Shown here one piece after another: positions 24,290 to 36,500 of a stretch of 64,000 bases of DNA. Below the pieces are notes generated by a model. The model was not told where the DNA came from. It did not search any database and worked only from the letters and a program-made list of their open reading frames with translations. Location: NCBI GenBank assembly GCA_016801885.1, contig CM028897.1, forward strand, positions 17,422,501 through 17,486,500, given 5' to 3'. The stretch comes from Toxotes chatareus. Lineage: Eukaryota > Chordata > Actinopteri > Toxotidae. Within the stretch, counting starts at the first letter, position 1, and the number at the start of each line of letters is the position of its first letter. The position numbers and the translations under genes were made by a program.

Positions 24290-24410
24290 TGTTCACAGGG
24301 TTGGAGGTTTGACTCCCAGCTCCTCCAGTGCATTGTCCTTAGGCAAGACTGGGTGAATGAGATTCATACTGTAATGGTGCTATATAGATGAACAGCATCT
24401 TATTTGTGTC
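24290..24410 (+). mobile_element. Truncated tRNA-derived SINE-like fragment
   Basis: GGTTTGACTCCCAGCTCCTC resembles a tRNA-like B box, followed by GTCCTTAGGCAAGACTGGGT and ATGGTGCTATATAGATG. That layout fits teleost SINE families (originally 'gtccttgggcaagacactgaa...gcgctatataaatg'). The middle is deleted. Confidence 0.6.
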
Positions 24411-25804
24411 TGACTTATACTCTGTGATGATTTTGGTCTTTGAAATTTTGTGCAGACTATTTAACCTACTGCTCCTCTACACACATAAGCAGTATTTTAA
24501 AAAAAGTTTTCGTATTTTGTGTATTTGACCACTCTGGATGTTTTACAGGAGTTTGGCCATCATGTGTGCAATAATAACTCACGTAGCCCACTCTTTGATT
24601 TGGCAGGTGGGATTTGTGCTTTTATTTTGAAACCAAAGGACTTCTTCCCGTGCTCCCGTGCTGCCTTTCTGTAGGCAGCTTGATGAAGCTGTAAATGGGC
24701 GCAGATCTCTGCGGCAGCCGAGCGCCCTCCTGCTTCAACCTGAGACCTGTTGATCGCATTTGAACGTGACAGGACAATATGCTGGCCTATAGCTGGGAAA
24801 GCTAACAAAGACAGCTAACAAATGTGTTAGCTCCACTGCTACTGAAGGGAAGGTCAGTTTAAGAATTTGTGTAGAGCCATATACTGTATTATGCAGCTTA
24901 CTCATATAGGTTTCAGAGGTCTTAATTAATTTAAGCTCCAGGAAACACAGATTCTGTTTGTTGTTGTTGTTGTTGTTTTTTGTAATGAATATGCAGACAC
25001 TACAGCACATGGCCAAATGAACCCACCCAGGGGCCCCTGAGATCAAATGAGCTGTGGACCTGGTTCATGTGTAAAATTGATGGAGTACCCCTTTAAGCTG
25101 TCATAAGGTAAAACATTGTGATTGTTTACTAAAAGCAGGTGTCATAACATTTATATATGAGAGTCTTGTATTTGTTCTGTTCTGCTGTGTCAGATGGTGC
25201 TCATCTGCTGTCGGCAAATCAGCACAGGGAGGAAACCCAACCAGCCTGCAGCGCACTGCACATTACTACTGTAGATGGATGAATGAAAGCCTTATTGCCA
25301 CAAGAGGAATTTGCCATGCATAAGACGGCTGCAGCAACAATATGGCCACTGTATCACCGGATTCTCTCACAGGCGTAAGGGAGACGTGAACCAAAACATA
25401 TGCAGGGAGAGGAAATTTACTAACTCACCCACTAACATCCATTCATGACACTGTCTGTGAAATAAAAAACACTTAAGAAAGCCAAGAATTAAGTTTGATG
25501 TGGTTTGTCTTTGCTGTTTATGTTTTCCTGCTGTTGTGTATTGTGTGTTTTTTCAGTCCTTGGTTATGCTGTCTGCAAACTAGATTTTCCTTTTCCAACA
25601 ACAAGATATACAGTTGAGTTCAGCTGAAAAAACATGGGATCCTGCATTTTGTTGACCTCTGACCCTGTAAGGTAGATTCAACTAGGAGCTGTCAAATCTA
25701 TCGTCTTGTGTGTCAGAGGGTCAGTAATGAGCAGCAGTGAACTTTCACCAAATGTCTGAATGTGTCAGTATCCAAATACAAATAAAGTTTTAATATGTTC
25801 AACA

Positions 25805-26372
25805 CAGTAGTAGAGGAAGTGTTCAGATCCTTTTCTTGAGTAAAAATACCAATACAACAATCTAAAACTACTACTTAAGGAAGAATACAGAATATTTTCA
25901 CAAATGTAGCCCACTCACATTAATAAAAAGTAAAACTACTGGTTATGCTGAAAAATTGGCCCTTTGATTATTATGTATCACATTATTAGATCCACACTGA
26001 TCCATCAGTGTCTACGCAGCATTTTACTAATGTACTGTAGCTGCTAGAGATGGAGCTACTTTTAAATAATTTATAAACAGTTAGTTCAATCCACTGGTTC
26101 CCATCCAATGGATCATTAGATGAATGAGGGGTTGTGAGAGTCAGAGGCCAAAAATGATGCGGGAACCACTGATTTAATTTTAAACAGTGTTTTGTATATT
26201 ATAAACTGATCACATGTATTTTTGTGGAATATCTTTATCTGGAAAGAAACCTGAAACTTTAGCTTTCAGACAAATGTGGAGTAAAAAGTACAGTATTTCA
26301 TCTGAAAGGCTTTGGAGCAGAAGTATAAAGAAACATAAAATGGAAATGCTCTAGTAAAGTAGCAGAGTTTCA
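25805..26372. mobile_element. hAT-like non-autonomous element
   Basis: Left end GTAGAGGAAGTGTTCAGATC...TTGAGTAAAAATACCAATAC. Right end GAGCAGAAGTATAAAGAAAC...GGAAATGCTCTAGTAAAGTA. This is a percomorph MITE I recognise (consensus ends 'agtggaagaagtactcagat' and 'aagtaaagtacaagta'). No coding sequence; edges are approximate. Confidence 0.65.
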
Positions 26373-28059
26373 CTTTCCTGCATTGGTTAAACAGACAGAG
26401 CTAAAACTGTGCAATTATGGATTTGGATTCTCCCGAGGGAACTGAAAACTGTCGACTGTACTCAGAGGTGTATCTGGGTGGGGGGGGGCAGGTCACTGGA
26501 GGACTACATGTGCAGGTACTCAGCCATTCAGAAAGCACAGAGCATCATCTGAGCCGCACAACACACCTGATACACATCACTGCTGGAGAGCAGTTTCTAA
26601 TTACCATGTGCTTTACATGTTGCTCAGAGTACAGTGCACAGTTCACCATCAAGAGCTGCCCGGGTGTGGCCCTGGTTTGCCTCCAGATATTCAAAACCAA
26701 CTTCCACCATCAGTAGTTAACTTTCCACAAACACTGTGACACACACCACAAATATCTGCACTGCCACCTGTTCCTTTCTTTAAGTCAAGTTGTGCAAAAA
26801 CACACACGTATACAGCAGGTTGCTGTTAACACTTAGTGTTCCTCTAATTCTTAAAATTTCTATGTTAGTCTATGTGTGGCAGTAGAAGGACTAGTACAGT
26901 TTATTTCTTTATTAACACTGTTTTGTAAGTGCTACATAAATAACAATCTTCAAATAATACTCACTATGAAGCAGATTGAAAGATCTTATTTTTCTGAGTT
27001 AAGTGTGCATCAAAAGTCTGACATACCACAACACAAGCATGGAGAACAGATTTCAATCAGTTTTATTTCTTATTCTGAGCAGACTTTATACTGAAACATA
27101 TTTTCATGAGACAACACCACACCAAAAAGCTGCTGCAATACAAAAGAAGATGATAGCAAACATCTACAAAACAAATATTAAAATCTTGATTATGTAAACA
27201 CTTATGTAGTATGCTAATTGTATTATATGAAAATTAATGGCAAAGTTACATAAAAATATCAATGTAAAGGAACTTGAGGCACTGTAGACTATATTAAAAC
27301 AATATAGATTCACATATAGGTCCACTCTCATAAACGCATGCATAATTATTGTTAGTAGTGTTTGCTCACAGATCAGCTTATACCTCGTGATAAACTAGTA
27401 AAAACTCTTAGATATGACAATATAGCAGCACACAACATCAGTGGCTACATTTACTGTTCTCACACAAACATAACCTGATATATATAACATGCACAGTGTA
27501 GCTGCAGTATAAAGGATTTAGAAAACTATATTCTGTACATGCTGCTTTCAGATTTCATAAATATTAATTTGGATTTCAGATTCATATAAAAATGTGCATT
27601 TTACTAATAGTACATAAAAGTAAAGGATGTTAGATTATAAATCTGAATACAAAACACAGATCTAATGATTAATTGTGAAATCCACATCAGTGATATTATA
27701 GTGAACATTATTTTTAGTGTGTCACTCGTGCAGCCAACAGGTGGCAGTGTTGTTGTTTTTTTATTTCTATGATCTCAGACAGACCTCACCTACCTTGTCC
27801 AGACACAAAGAGAAACACACAGGTGCTTTTTCTCTACACACAAGACATGTAAAATCACAGTTATTGATATGAGATATCCTGATATGTTCTGATTACCTGA
27901 TATTTCCTGTTATAAATATCCAACATTTTTCTGATATATTGCACAGATCACAAAACGCAGCAAAATATATGGACAATGTGCAGAAACTCTTTAACAGTCA
28001 TATATTATAGTGAACACATATTAAGTATTAACTACTGGCTGACTGTGGGTATTGGCTAC

Positions 28060-28105
28060 CCCCCACCCCACCCTTCTCCTTCCCATCCCCTCACCCCTCC
28101 ACCGG
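28060..28105 (-). other. C-rich tract, G-quadruplex potential on minus strand
   Basis: Repeated CCC/CCCC runs (CCCCCCACCCCACCC, then CCC, CCCC, CCCC) give at least six G-runs on the complement. A second C-rich stretch follows at 28,258-28,385. Confidence 0.65.
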
Positions 28106-28975
28106 CTGCCTTTCCAGAGTGGCACATTGTCTCATCTCAGACATCCTCCTTTCTCTCCCACCATGACATCATCGGTAACCTCGGAGACTCCCTGAATAGT
28201 GGCTGACCCAGGAAATGAGGTTACAACTTTGGAATGTGAGAGTGAAGACAACAACTGCACCCCCACCCCCACGACCAGCACCCTCACCCCCACAAGTCCA
28301 GCACCCTTCTGGCCTTCCCTCTATTCTCCCTCCCTTTTCAGCAGAACAAGGAGGGCCTTCTCTTCTTCTCCCTCACCCCCCCCCCTCTTCCTCCATGACT
28401 GATGGCTCTATTAAGTCCATGAAAACCTGGTTGTCCAGTGAAGTCACAGTAACATTTACTGACCGGAGACAGGGTGATGTGAGGCGGGTGGGGGTCGGTT
28501 ATGTCACAGCATCATCTTCCCACAGGCTTTATCACACAATGAGCACACAATAGGTTGTTTCAAATAACTGTTCACACACTTCACCATGAGGATTTTCGGG
28601 TTCATAAGTCCACGAACATGTAAATCTATTAACAGTAGGCCTACTGCCACTTACCTGTATAAACACTATGGCCCACACAAAAAAAACCAGAAGAAAAAAC
28701 AAGTGCAATTTGTCATAGCTCAGTCCCTCATTTGAGAGGGTGACCAATACTTGGTCTCAGTATGTGGTTGTGACATATAAATCAGACTCACAGTGAAGCA
28801 TCGCTCCACACAACACATGACAACAGCGTTTCTAAATCAGTTACAGTGCATTTCAGACAGCTAAGGAGTGCTATTCAGTGCTATTATAAGTGCCTCTGGT
28901 ATGGAAACATGCTCTAATGCAAGATTACAGTATGTGATATGATATGATATAATAGGATGGACTGCATATTCATGA

Positions 28976-29475
28976 TTAAAGGACTGGTTCATTATTTTAG
29001 GAAATAAGCTTCTTGGCTTTTTGAGGGAGAGTTAGGTGAGAAATTCAATCCCAGTCTCACAGCTGTCTATTAGTTTAGCATAATGACTGGGAATGGGGAA
29101 ACAGCTAGTATAGGTGTGTCTGAAGGTCACAAAGCGGCACCTCTAACCATCACAAATGAACAGTTTTCATCCTGTTTCTTCATTTGTATTAAAGTGGAAG
29201 TGCAAAAACAACAGTTTGTGTTTTATGGAGGTTCTTTGTGCCCAACTATGGGCAACCATTGTTGTATTTTGGTTTTGTAAGGATTAAACAAACAATACGT
29301 AAAGTGTTAGTGAGCTTTGGAGATACTGGCGGATTTTGATTCCTTTAGAAAGAGACAGGCCAGCTGTCCCCCCATTTCCAGTCTTAATGCTAGGCTAAGC
29401 TAACTAATTTAGTGTACAGACGTAAGCAAGATATCAATCTTGTCATCTAACTCTCCACCAGAATGATAAACTCTC
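28976..29475 (+). mobile_element. Palindromic dispersed repeat, copy B (both arms)
   Basis: Left arm: AAAGGACTGGTTCATTATTT...GAGAGTTAGGTGAGAAATTC. Right arm: CTTAATGCTAGGCTAAGCTA...TCAATCTTGTCATCTAACTC. The arms are rough inverted copies around a divergent centre. It sits immediately downstream of the gene 2 polyadenylation signals. Confidence 0.7.
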
Positions 29476-29486
29476 CCCTTGATTGG

Positions 29487-29500
29487 TTTATTGATTTATT
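29487..29500 (-). terminator. Gene 2 distal polyadenylation signals (two AATAAA)
   Basis: AATAAA on the minus strand at 29500-29495 and 29492-29487, about 50-60 nt past the TGA stop of the terminal exon. They support a genuine 3' end here, although the area is AT-rich and borders a repeat. Confidence 0.55.
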
Positions 29501-29547
29501 TAGTTAATAAATAAATTTTAGTTAATAAACCTGTTGGTTGGTTGTCT

Positions 29548-30515
29548 TCAGTGCTGGGTCTCCACCTCCACCACAGTCCAGTCACCAGGTGGGGAGCTAC
29601 CCCGACTGTCTGGGGAGTAGCTGCTGACGGAGGTGACTGTGGCAGCAGGAGGGCTGAACTGTGGCAGCATGTGGGGCCACATGCTGCTCTCCAGGGGGCT
29701 TAGGGTGCCTCCTGTCCCAACAGGGAGGAGGAGGAGAGGAGGGCAGCCCCCATCTCCTGAAAGCATCAAGGTCTGGTTGATGAGCTGCTGCACCATATCC
29801 ACCTTCTTGTTCCATTCCAGTTCCTGTGGCGGCACTGGACGCAGCTGCCTGTGGGAATCCTGTGTGACGCTCTGGGAAAATGGCACCCTCTTCCCTACCA
29901 CCTGTTTGTTCCTGTTCTGCTCTCCTCTGGCCTCGTCCTCCTCGTCGCTGGTCTCCATGGCTTCATAGATAGTGCAGAGCCCGGAGGATGGGGAGAGCAT
30001 GACCCCAGTTGGGCTCCTCCTCAGCTGCTGCTGCTGTTGGATCTGCTTCTGCTGCATGCGGTACTGCTGCTCCAGCTCCAGCTGCCACTGCAGAACCTGC
30101 CTGCGTTGCCGGTGCTCCTGCTGCTGCTGCTGAAGCTGCAGCTGGAGGAGCTCCCTACGCTGCTTCTCCAGCTGCTTCTGCTGCTCCAGCCTCAAACGCT
30201 CCTCCTCCAGCCACTGCTTCCTCTGCCTCTCCTGTTCTTGACAGAGCTGCATCTCTCTCAGCTTCTGTTGGTGCTGCTCCAGCTTCCTCAACTGCTCGCC
30301 ACCAGAGCGACCGTCGGGGCTGGGAGGTGGGGGTGCGATCTTCGCAAAATGTGCTGCAAGAGTTGGATCAATGGGCCTCCTGTTGCCTGGGACCAATGCC
30401 AAGTAGTGGCCATTGGCTATAGGAACAGTGGTAGTGTGGTTCTGGTTCTGGTTGTCTTCCTGTGAGTGTGTTTGCCGCTTGTGGTGTCCATCCAGTTCAC
30501 CTCTCTTCTCGTCTC
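29548..30515 (-). CDS. prr36: Gene 2 terminal exon: Gln-rich coiled-coil C-terminus
   Basis: A 966-nt open frame on the minus strand follows acceptor TGTCTCACAG at 30517-30516 and ends at TGA. It encodes a polar start, then GHYLALVPGNRRPIDPTLAA, a proline patch, about 95 residues of Gln/Glu/Leu/Arg-rich heptad-like coiled coil (LEEERLRLEQQKQLEKQRRE; Q runs up to five), SGLCTIYEAMETSDEEDE, and a C-terminus ending GDWTVVEVETQH. Codon-level openness, low-complexity helix and nearby AATAAA argue that it is real. I do not recognise the coiled-coil family. It needs one incoming base, which the donor at 33,958 supplies (G, completing Gly). If that junction is wrong, it is the last exon of another, unseen minus-strand gene. 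Confidence 0.7.
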
Positions 30516-33500
30516 CTGTGAGACAGTCAAGATCACTTGGTGCATCCATTAGAGATGCATGCATCAAACAGAACGGGTGGAACGACAACAGAAGAGGGTT
30601 CAGGAGAGATCTGACACGAGGGCGAAGGTGTGACGCAAAAAAAAAAAACGGGTTCTCAAAATAGAAAAAAGTGACACCCATGACACAGGAAGACCATATA
30701 CTGTACCAACAAACCAGGAAACAGGAACACATCATAAGGTAAATACTGAATGATGTTTTCTCTCTAAAGTTGCATTTCCTTTAATATCACCATATTTTAC
30801 CATGACTGATTTAATAATGTGACCTGCAGTGCACAGGTACACAACTCTACTGCTTAGTCCTCTTGGTATATGGAAAATGTTGGTTTTCATGCAAGACAAC
30901 AGCCATAAATACACAGTACACTGCAGACAACAGGAATCTGAAGAGACAGATGAAAAACAGGGAATAAAACTGACAAAAACATCACACAGAACTGACCATA
31001 CTATGTTCATGAATATATGATGACATCTGTCTGATTAACTTGGCTTATGCCATTCATAATCACCAATCCATGAAAGTTATGCAGCAGATTCACCTTATTT
31101 TGGGTGCCCCTATGTAACTGTATGTTTTCAAAAGGCAAGAATCACTGTCCCAAAACACCAAGCTGAAACAGGGCTGACATAGACTCAAGAATTACAGTGC
31201 ATCCTTCACTTTTCCCACTTTTTATGTTGCAGTTTTAAAGGAAAAACTGAAATATGAGTATGATTAGCATCATGTGTGGAGGAAACCAACCAACCTGCAT
31301 GGTGTTGGTAGCATCACACTGTGGGGGTATTTTTAGCTGCAGGGACAGGGACACTGATCATGGTTGAGGGAAAGCTGAATAGAGCAAAGTACAGATACAT
31401 CCTTTGTGAAAACCTGGTCCTGACTGTTCAGGACCTCAGTCTAGACTGAGGATTCACCCTCCAACAGGACAATGAACCAAAGCACACAGCTAAGACAACA
31501 CAGGAGTGGCTTAGGAACAACTCTGTGAATGTTGCTGAGTGGCCCAGACAGAGCCCTGATTTGAGCACAATCAAACTTGGCTTTTTAATAAATTTGCAAA
31601 CATTTTTAAAATTCAGCTTTTGTCTTGTCATCATGGAGTACTGCGTGTAGACTGATGAGGAGAAAAGTGAATTTAAACCAGTTTAACATAAGGCTGCAAC
31701 AACAAAATGTGAAAAAGTGAAGGTTTCTGAATACTTTGCGAATGCACTGTATATTAACTAATTAGAAAATAATCAAAGCTGCACATTAAAGGGTGTGTGT
31801 TATTTTGATGCGGGGGTCTGGGGTGTTGCCATGTCAGGGTTTTGATGAACAGGATTGGGGAGGTCAGAGGAAAAAGACATGAAAGGTAAAAAAGTGTTTG
31901 GTCTTCTTGAACTTCAACATTCAGATGCATTCATGTGTTTCGTACGGAGAGGAGATGTTCCGCTATGTTTGTGTGCATGTTTGTCTTTGTGCTGAATGTG
32001 TGAGTGGAACATTCAGGAGGATGCAGACTCATCTGAGCAGGTTTCACCTTGTTTGAGTGTTTGAAGCACTTGTGCAATCAAATCTTGAAGGAACTAAGTG
32101 TGTATGGTGGATTTCCTGCCTGATTGCTGTTAAAGGTACCCTGTGAAGGTTTTTAGCCACTAGAAGTGCTACGGAGCAATATTTTTATTAGCGGATCCCT
32201 GTTTTGTTTGTACAAGTATGTGGACTACTGGTTTTATGTGGTTCCTGATTTACAGTTGGCGGTCACAATGCACCAGCGATGTGCCAACCAAGAAAAAGAA
32301 TAAGACTGCAAGCGAGCAAACATGGATGTAAACAATGTAGAATTCAAAATATGGAGATTTGCAAATATTTCATGAGGAGGGAAACACCTCTGGGATCCCT
32401 CAGTCCTCAGGGATACACATAATGTGTTTTGCAGGTAAACACTGACTATAAACATTTGTTTGTTTACAAGAAGACTTCACAGGGCACCTTTAAGTGAGCC
32501 TCACCAACCAAGCATGTGTTTTCAATGTGATGTTGTTTAACTGCTGTTGAATCTGAAAATGTCATAAAGGCACGAGCATGCTGGAGAGCAGGGCACTTCA
32601 CTGGGACACCGTTTGGATTCACCTCTTTGATTTTGACCAAAATTCCATTTAAGATACAACATTGTACAATGTTGCATCACTTCCTGTTTACCAGTTGTTC
32701 CCATGGTTAAAAAAATAGGAGATGCCATGGGAAATTCGTTGTGCAAACACACAAATACACAGCGATTCAGATACGAGGACAGTAAGTTCAGGCATGCTGG
32801 ATCCATAGGGAAAATAAGAAACAGGAACAAAATGCCTTGCAATGATGTTTTAATGGAATTTTGAAAGATAACCTAGTGTGAACCATCCATTTATGAACAT
32901 GTCTAGTGTAGAATTGTTTCAAATTCAAGGTAGTACACAGTCTTTTTGTTAGTTAAACATGCAATATACTGTTGAAATAGTAAAACCAAACGTCCACTAT
33001 GAAAACGTTTCAGCGAGTGTAAAGCTGTGATAGCGATGTAGGAGAATGCAGGGTCTCATCACAAATAAAAGGCTAGTTGTTAGTCTCTCCTGGAACACAA
33101 ATGATCAGCTAACTGAGGCTTGAAGCTTAGCCACTTAAAACCAAACGCCTGAAACACATACTGTACGTGACTGCACGTTATGTACCTTAACGACCTATGC
33201 AAAGAGAGCGCGGAACCTCTTGAAGCACACATTAAAAACTTCACCAACTGCAATCTAATACTCCCATACCTACCTCAACAAACCTGTAAGGGCCAAACAG
33301 CCGTGTTAATATCTAGCCTTTATTTTGATAGCTAAAAAGTCTTGAAACAAGAACACAACCTTTTTAAAAAAGGAGCATGTGACTATCGCTATGGTGCTGC
33401 TGAACATGAAGCATGTGTACACAGGGTAGGGTAGGACCAGGTTTCAACAAAAAAAAAACCCAAAAAAAACAACAAATAAGCAAATACAAAACAAAAAAAA

Positions 33501-36500
33501 ATTCATTGACATTTGTTCGGTAAAAACAGTAGGATAAATACACAATGAGTCCATTTCATTCCATCTGTGTTTGTTTTTTTTTTTTTTGCTTTTTTCGGTT
33601 TAAAAGCTCAGTCACATTGGACCAATCAGTCAATACCCCATCAGGGGCTACAGAATATGCAGTGTTACTTAAAAAGAATATTCTACTAGAAAATGGTAGT
33701 AGCTATTGTACATAAAGGAGTTTAAGCCATACACTCATAACCATGACCATAACAGTATGAAAGTGGGAGGCTTCATTTAAAAATTGCTACAGTCATTTTT
33801 TTCCCATCTCCTTTGTTTATTTTTTTTTAAATCTTTTCCTACATTCTTGCATTCAAGCCATCTAACCCAACTGGAGAGAAAACAAACAACAGGTAAAAGG
33901 GGAGGGTTGCGGGGAAAAGGTGCATTCCGGGGGGTAATAGGAGGGACTTATACATTACCTGCCAGAAAACTATCAGTCTTATCACAAATGGTTGAGTAGT
34001 ATGGTGGCTGGCTGTCGTCGGTGTCTCCAGATTCCAGGACCCCAAGGTGGTGACTGGGCTCCAGCGGATTGACTCCTCCAAGGTGATCTGCTGCGACCTT
34101 TCCCCCCAGCATGTAGTGGTGCTCATCTAGACCGGGCTGGATGTCTCCCGGGAAACCCAAAGGCATCAGGTCCACGGGTCTACCCAGCAGGTCCTCGGCC
34201 TGGGCAGCGGCAGCGGCTGATGGAAGGGTCAGCTCCTTGATGAGTGAGGGGTCCTTGGCCTCCTCAGGCAGCTGTTCCTCGTTCTCCAGGGAGAAGATAC
34301 CTGGGCTCTTTCCGCAGCTCTCAGCCATGGAGTGGGCGTTGGAGTTGGATGTGGTGCAGTCGAAGCCGTAAGATGCCACGGAGTTGGCTGACTGAGGGGT
34401 GGCACCGCCTCCGTCCTCTTCCCCTTCTCCGACGGGTGTGTCGCCCACCTCCTCATCCTCCTCAAGAGCTGGCAGATTACAGGTGGGGGGAGGACTTTCA
34501 AATCCAGCACTCTCACCCATCATCACCGGTGCATCTGGGTCATTTATTTGCATCTCACCCTCTGTATCACTGGCCTCATCTCCTGAGGTGGAGGGGGAAG
34601 ATGGGGCGGATGCTGGAGCAGTTGGGGGTCCTGTTCCTAGGACCTCATCAGCAGGGAGTGTCTCAGCCTCCTCTTCTTCTCCATCACCTTTCTCCAGGTG
34701 GATACCCAGGTCCTGCTCCATGTCAGGCTGGACTGAAGCAGGCACTGGGGTCTGCTGCTTGTCTGAACGGGACTCCACCCCAGAGCTGCTGTCATAGTCG
34801 CGGAGCTCCTCTGGCGTGCTTGTCTCGCTGCTGCTGTGGACAGCCAGACCTGTGCCACTCAGAGTGCTGGACTGAGACATGCCTACAGCTGGGGCAGCAA
34901 GAGGGACGTGAGCCTCCTCGGGAACTGAACCCTTCATCTCCTCATAGGCTGACTGGTGCTGCTGGTGCTCAGGTTCTGACTGAGGAGCAAAGGAAGGGGC
35001 ACTGCTGTCCAAATATGCCTGGGCAGGAGACTGAGTTGGTGTTTCAGATTCAGCTGCACCATGGTCAGACACAGGGCTGGGAGAGGACACAGAGAGCAGC
35101 GAGGCTGGCTGACCCCAGGTATCAGAGAAGGGGTTGGTCTGACCCCAGGTGGAGGCTGGGGGCACGCAAGGTGGAGGAACAGAGCGGCTGAGGTTGTCCA
35201 AACGCTCCTCCTCATTGAAGTCGTCTTCATCTGCATTCCCACAGCTCTCTGTCACACCTTCACTGTGCATCTCTACATCTTCATCGTCCTCCTCATCTTG
35301 TTCCTGCTGCTGGAACACCTTGTGATGCTCCTCTACTCTCTCTGAACTCAGGTCCATATCATCTACCCGCTCATCCTCTTCATCCTCGTCCTCCTCTTCC
35401 TCATTGGCCAAGGTTTCCACATTGGGAGAACCCATGAGATTACCATCTCCCTCAGAGCCGCGAAGGCTTGAGTCGACCAGGGCGTCTGAGCTCTGGGTGC
35501 CCTCCAGTATTGCAGTGTGCTGGGTGCTGCTGAGGTCAGAGACTCCCTGCTGCCGACTGCTGGTACAGCTACTCACATCCTCAGAGTCCATCCCAGATAG
35601 CAGGTCATCACCATGCCAGCCTGATGACCCGCCAAAGGCTGAGGAACGGACTTGGAACTCCTCAGAGGCCTGAGACATGCTCATGTCAGTGATCATGGAC
35701 GAAGGCTGGTGGCCTAATCTCCTCTGTTCCTCATCCTCGTCCTCCTCTTCCTCCTCCTCATCATCATCATTGATCTCTTCATCAGCCTTCTCCACTGCCT
35801 CCTCCTTTTCATGTGGGGAGATCAGGTCCCCGGAGGTGAAATCATCCATGGGCGAGGCACACAACAAGTGAGGTTGTGTCATCACATTAAAGGCCTCTGC
35901 AGATGGAGCTGTGGAGGTATGCATGAAGAGTTTCTCCTTCTCTTCCTCCTCCTCCTCCCTGGTCTCCTCAGCCTCAATGTGTTCTTTATTCTCCTTTTCC
36001 TCTTCTGTCTGGAAGTTCATCACGTGGACTGCACTCTGGGAAGCACTGTCATACCAGGGATCAGACTGGATATGCATGTCCAACAGAGAGGAGGCATTCT
36101 GTGGCTCTCTGACAGGAGAAACAGGGCCTGGTGGGGAACAAGGAGGAGACATGACAGTGGTTCCCAGTGAGGGAACCAAGTCATCAGCAGACTCCTCGAA
36201 TTTGAAAAGGTCCAGCTGGGCTGACAGCTTAACATTGGAGGCTGGTTCACAGACTGGTTCAGCTCCTAGATCTGGCTCTGCTGACGGCTGAGACAGTGGT
36301 TCTACAGGGGGTTCTGGAGACATTTCCCGTACTTGGTCTGGCGTTGGTTCACGTACAGGTTCTGGTGTTGGTTCCCGTACAGGTTCTGGTGTTGGTTCTC
36401 GCACAGGTTCTGGCATTGGTTCACGTACAGGCTCTGGCGTTGGTTTCCGTACGGGTTCTGGTGTTGGTTCACGTACAGGCTCTGGCGTTGGTTCCCGTAC

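Larger units (their letters stand above)
23730..29480. other. Region between the two genes
   Basis: AT-rich. It holds a SINE-like tail (24.3 kb), an unexplained exon-like ORF (24.58-24.75 kb, minus), a hAT-like MITE (25.8-26.37 kb), C-rich tracts (28.06-28.38 kb) and a palindromic repeat copy (28.98-29.47 kb). No gene can be supported on either strand. Confidence 0.55.
30516..33958. other. Gene 2 last intron, or 3' region of its short form
   Basis: Holds a dead Tc1/mariner element (31.2 kb), a TTAA MITE (32.1 kb), A- and T-rich runs (33.45-33.6 kb) and a proximal AATAAA. No further coding exon was found between the donor at 33,958 and the acceptor at 30,517. Confidence 0.5.

Noticed and set aside
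26417..26716. 99-codon plus-strand ORF
   Set aside because: Follows directly on the hAT-like MITE, with a long G run and no recognisable domain or exon signals.
29633..30664. Plus-strand Leu/Ala/Ser-rich ORFs opposite the terminal exon
   Set aside because: CTG/GCA/TGC repeats complementary to the CAG-rich coiled-coil codons on the minus strand.
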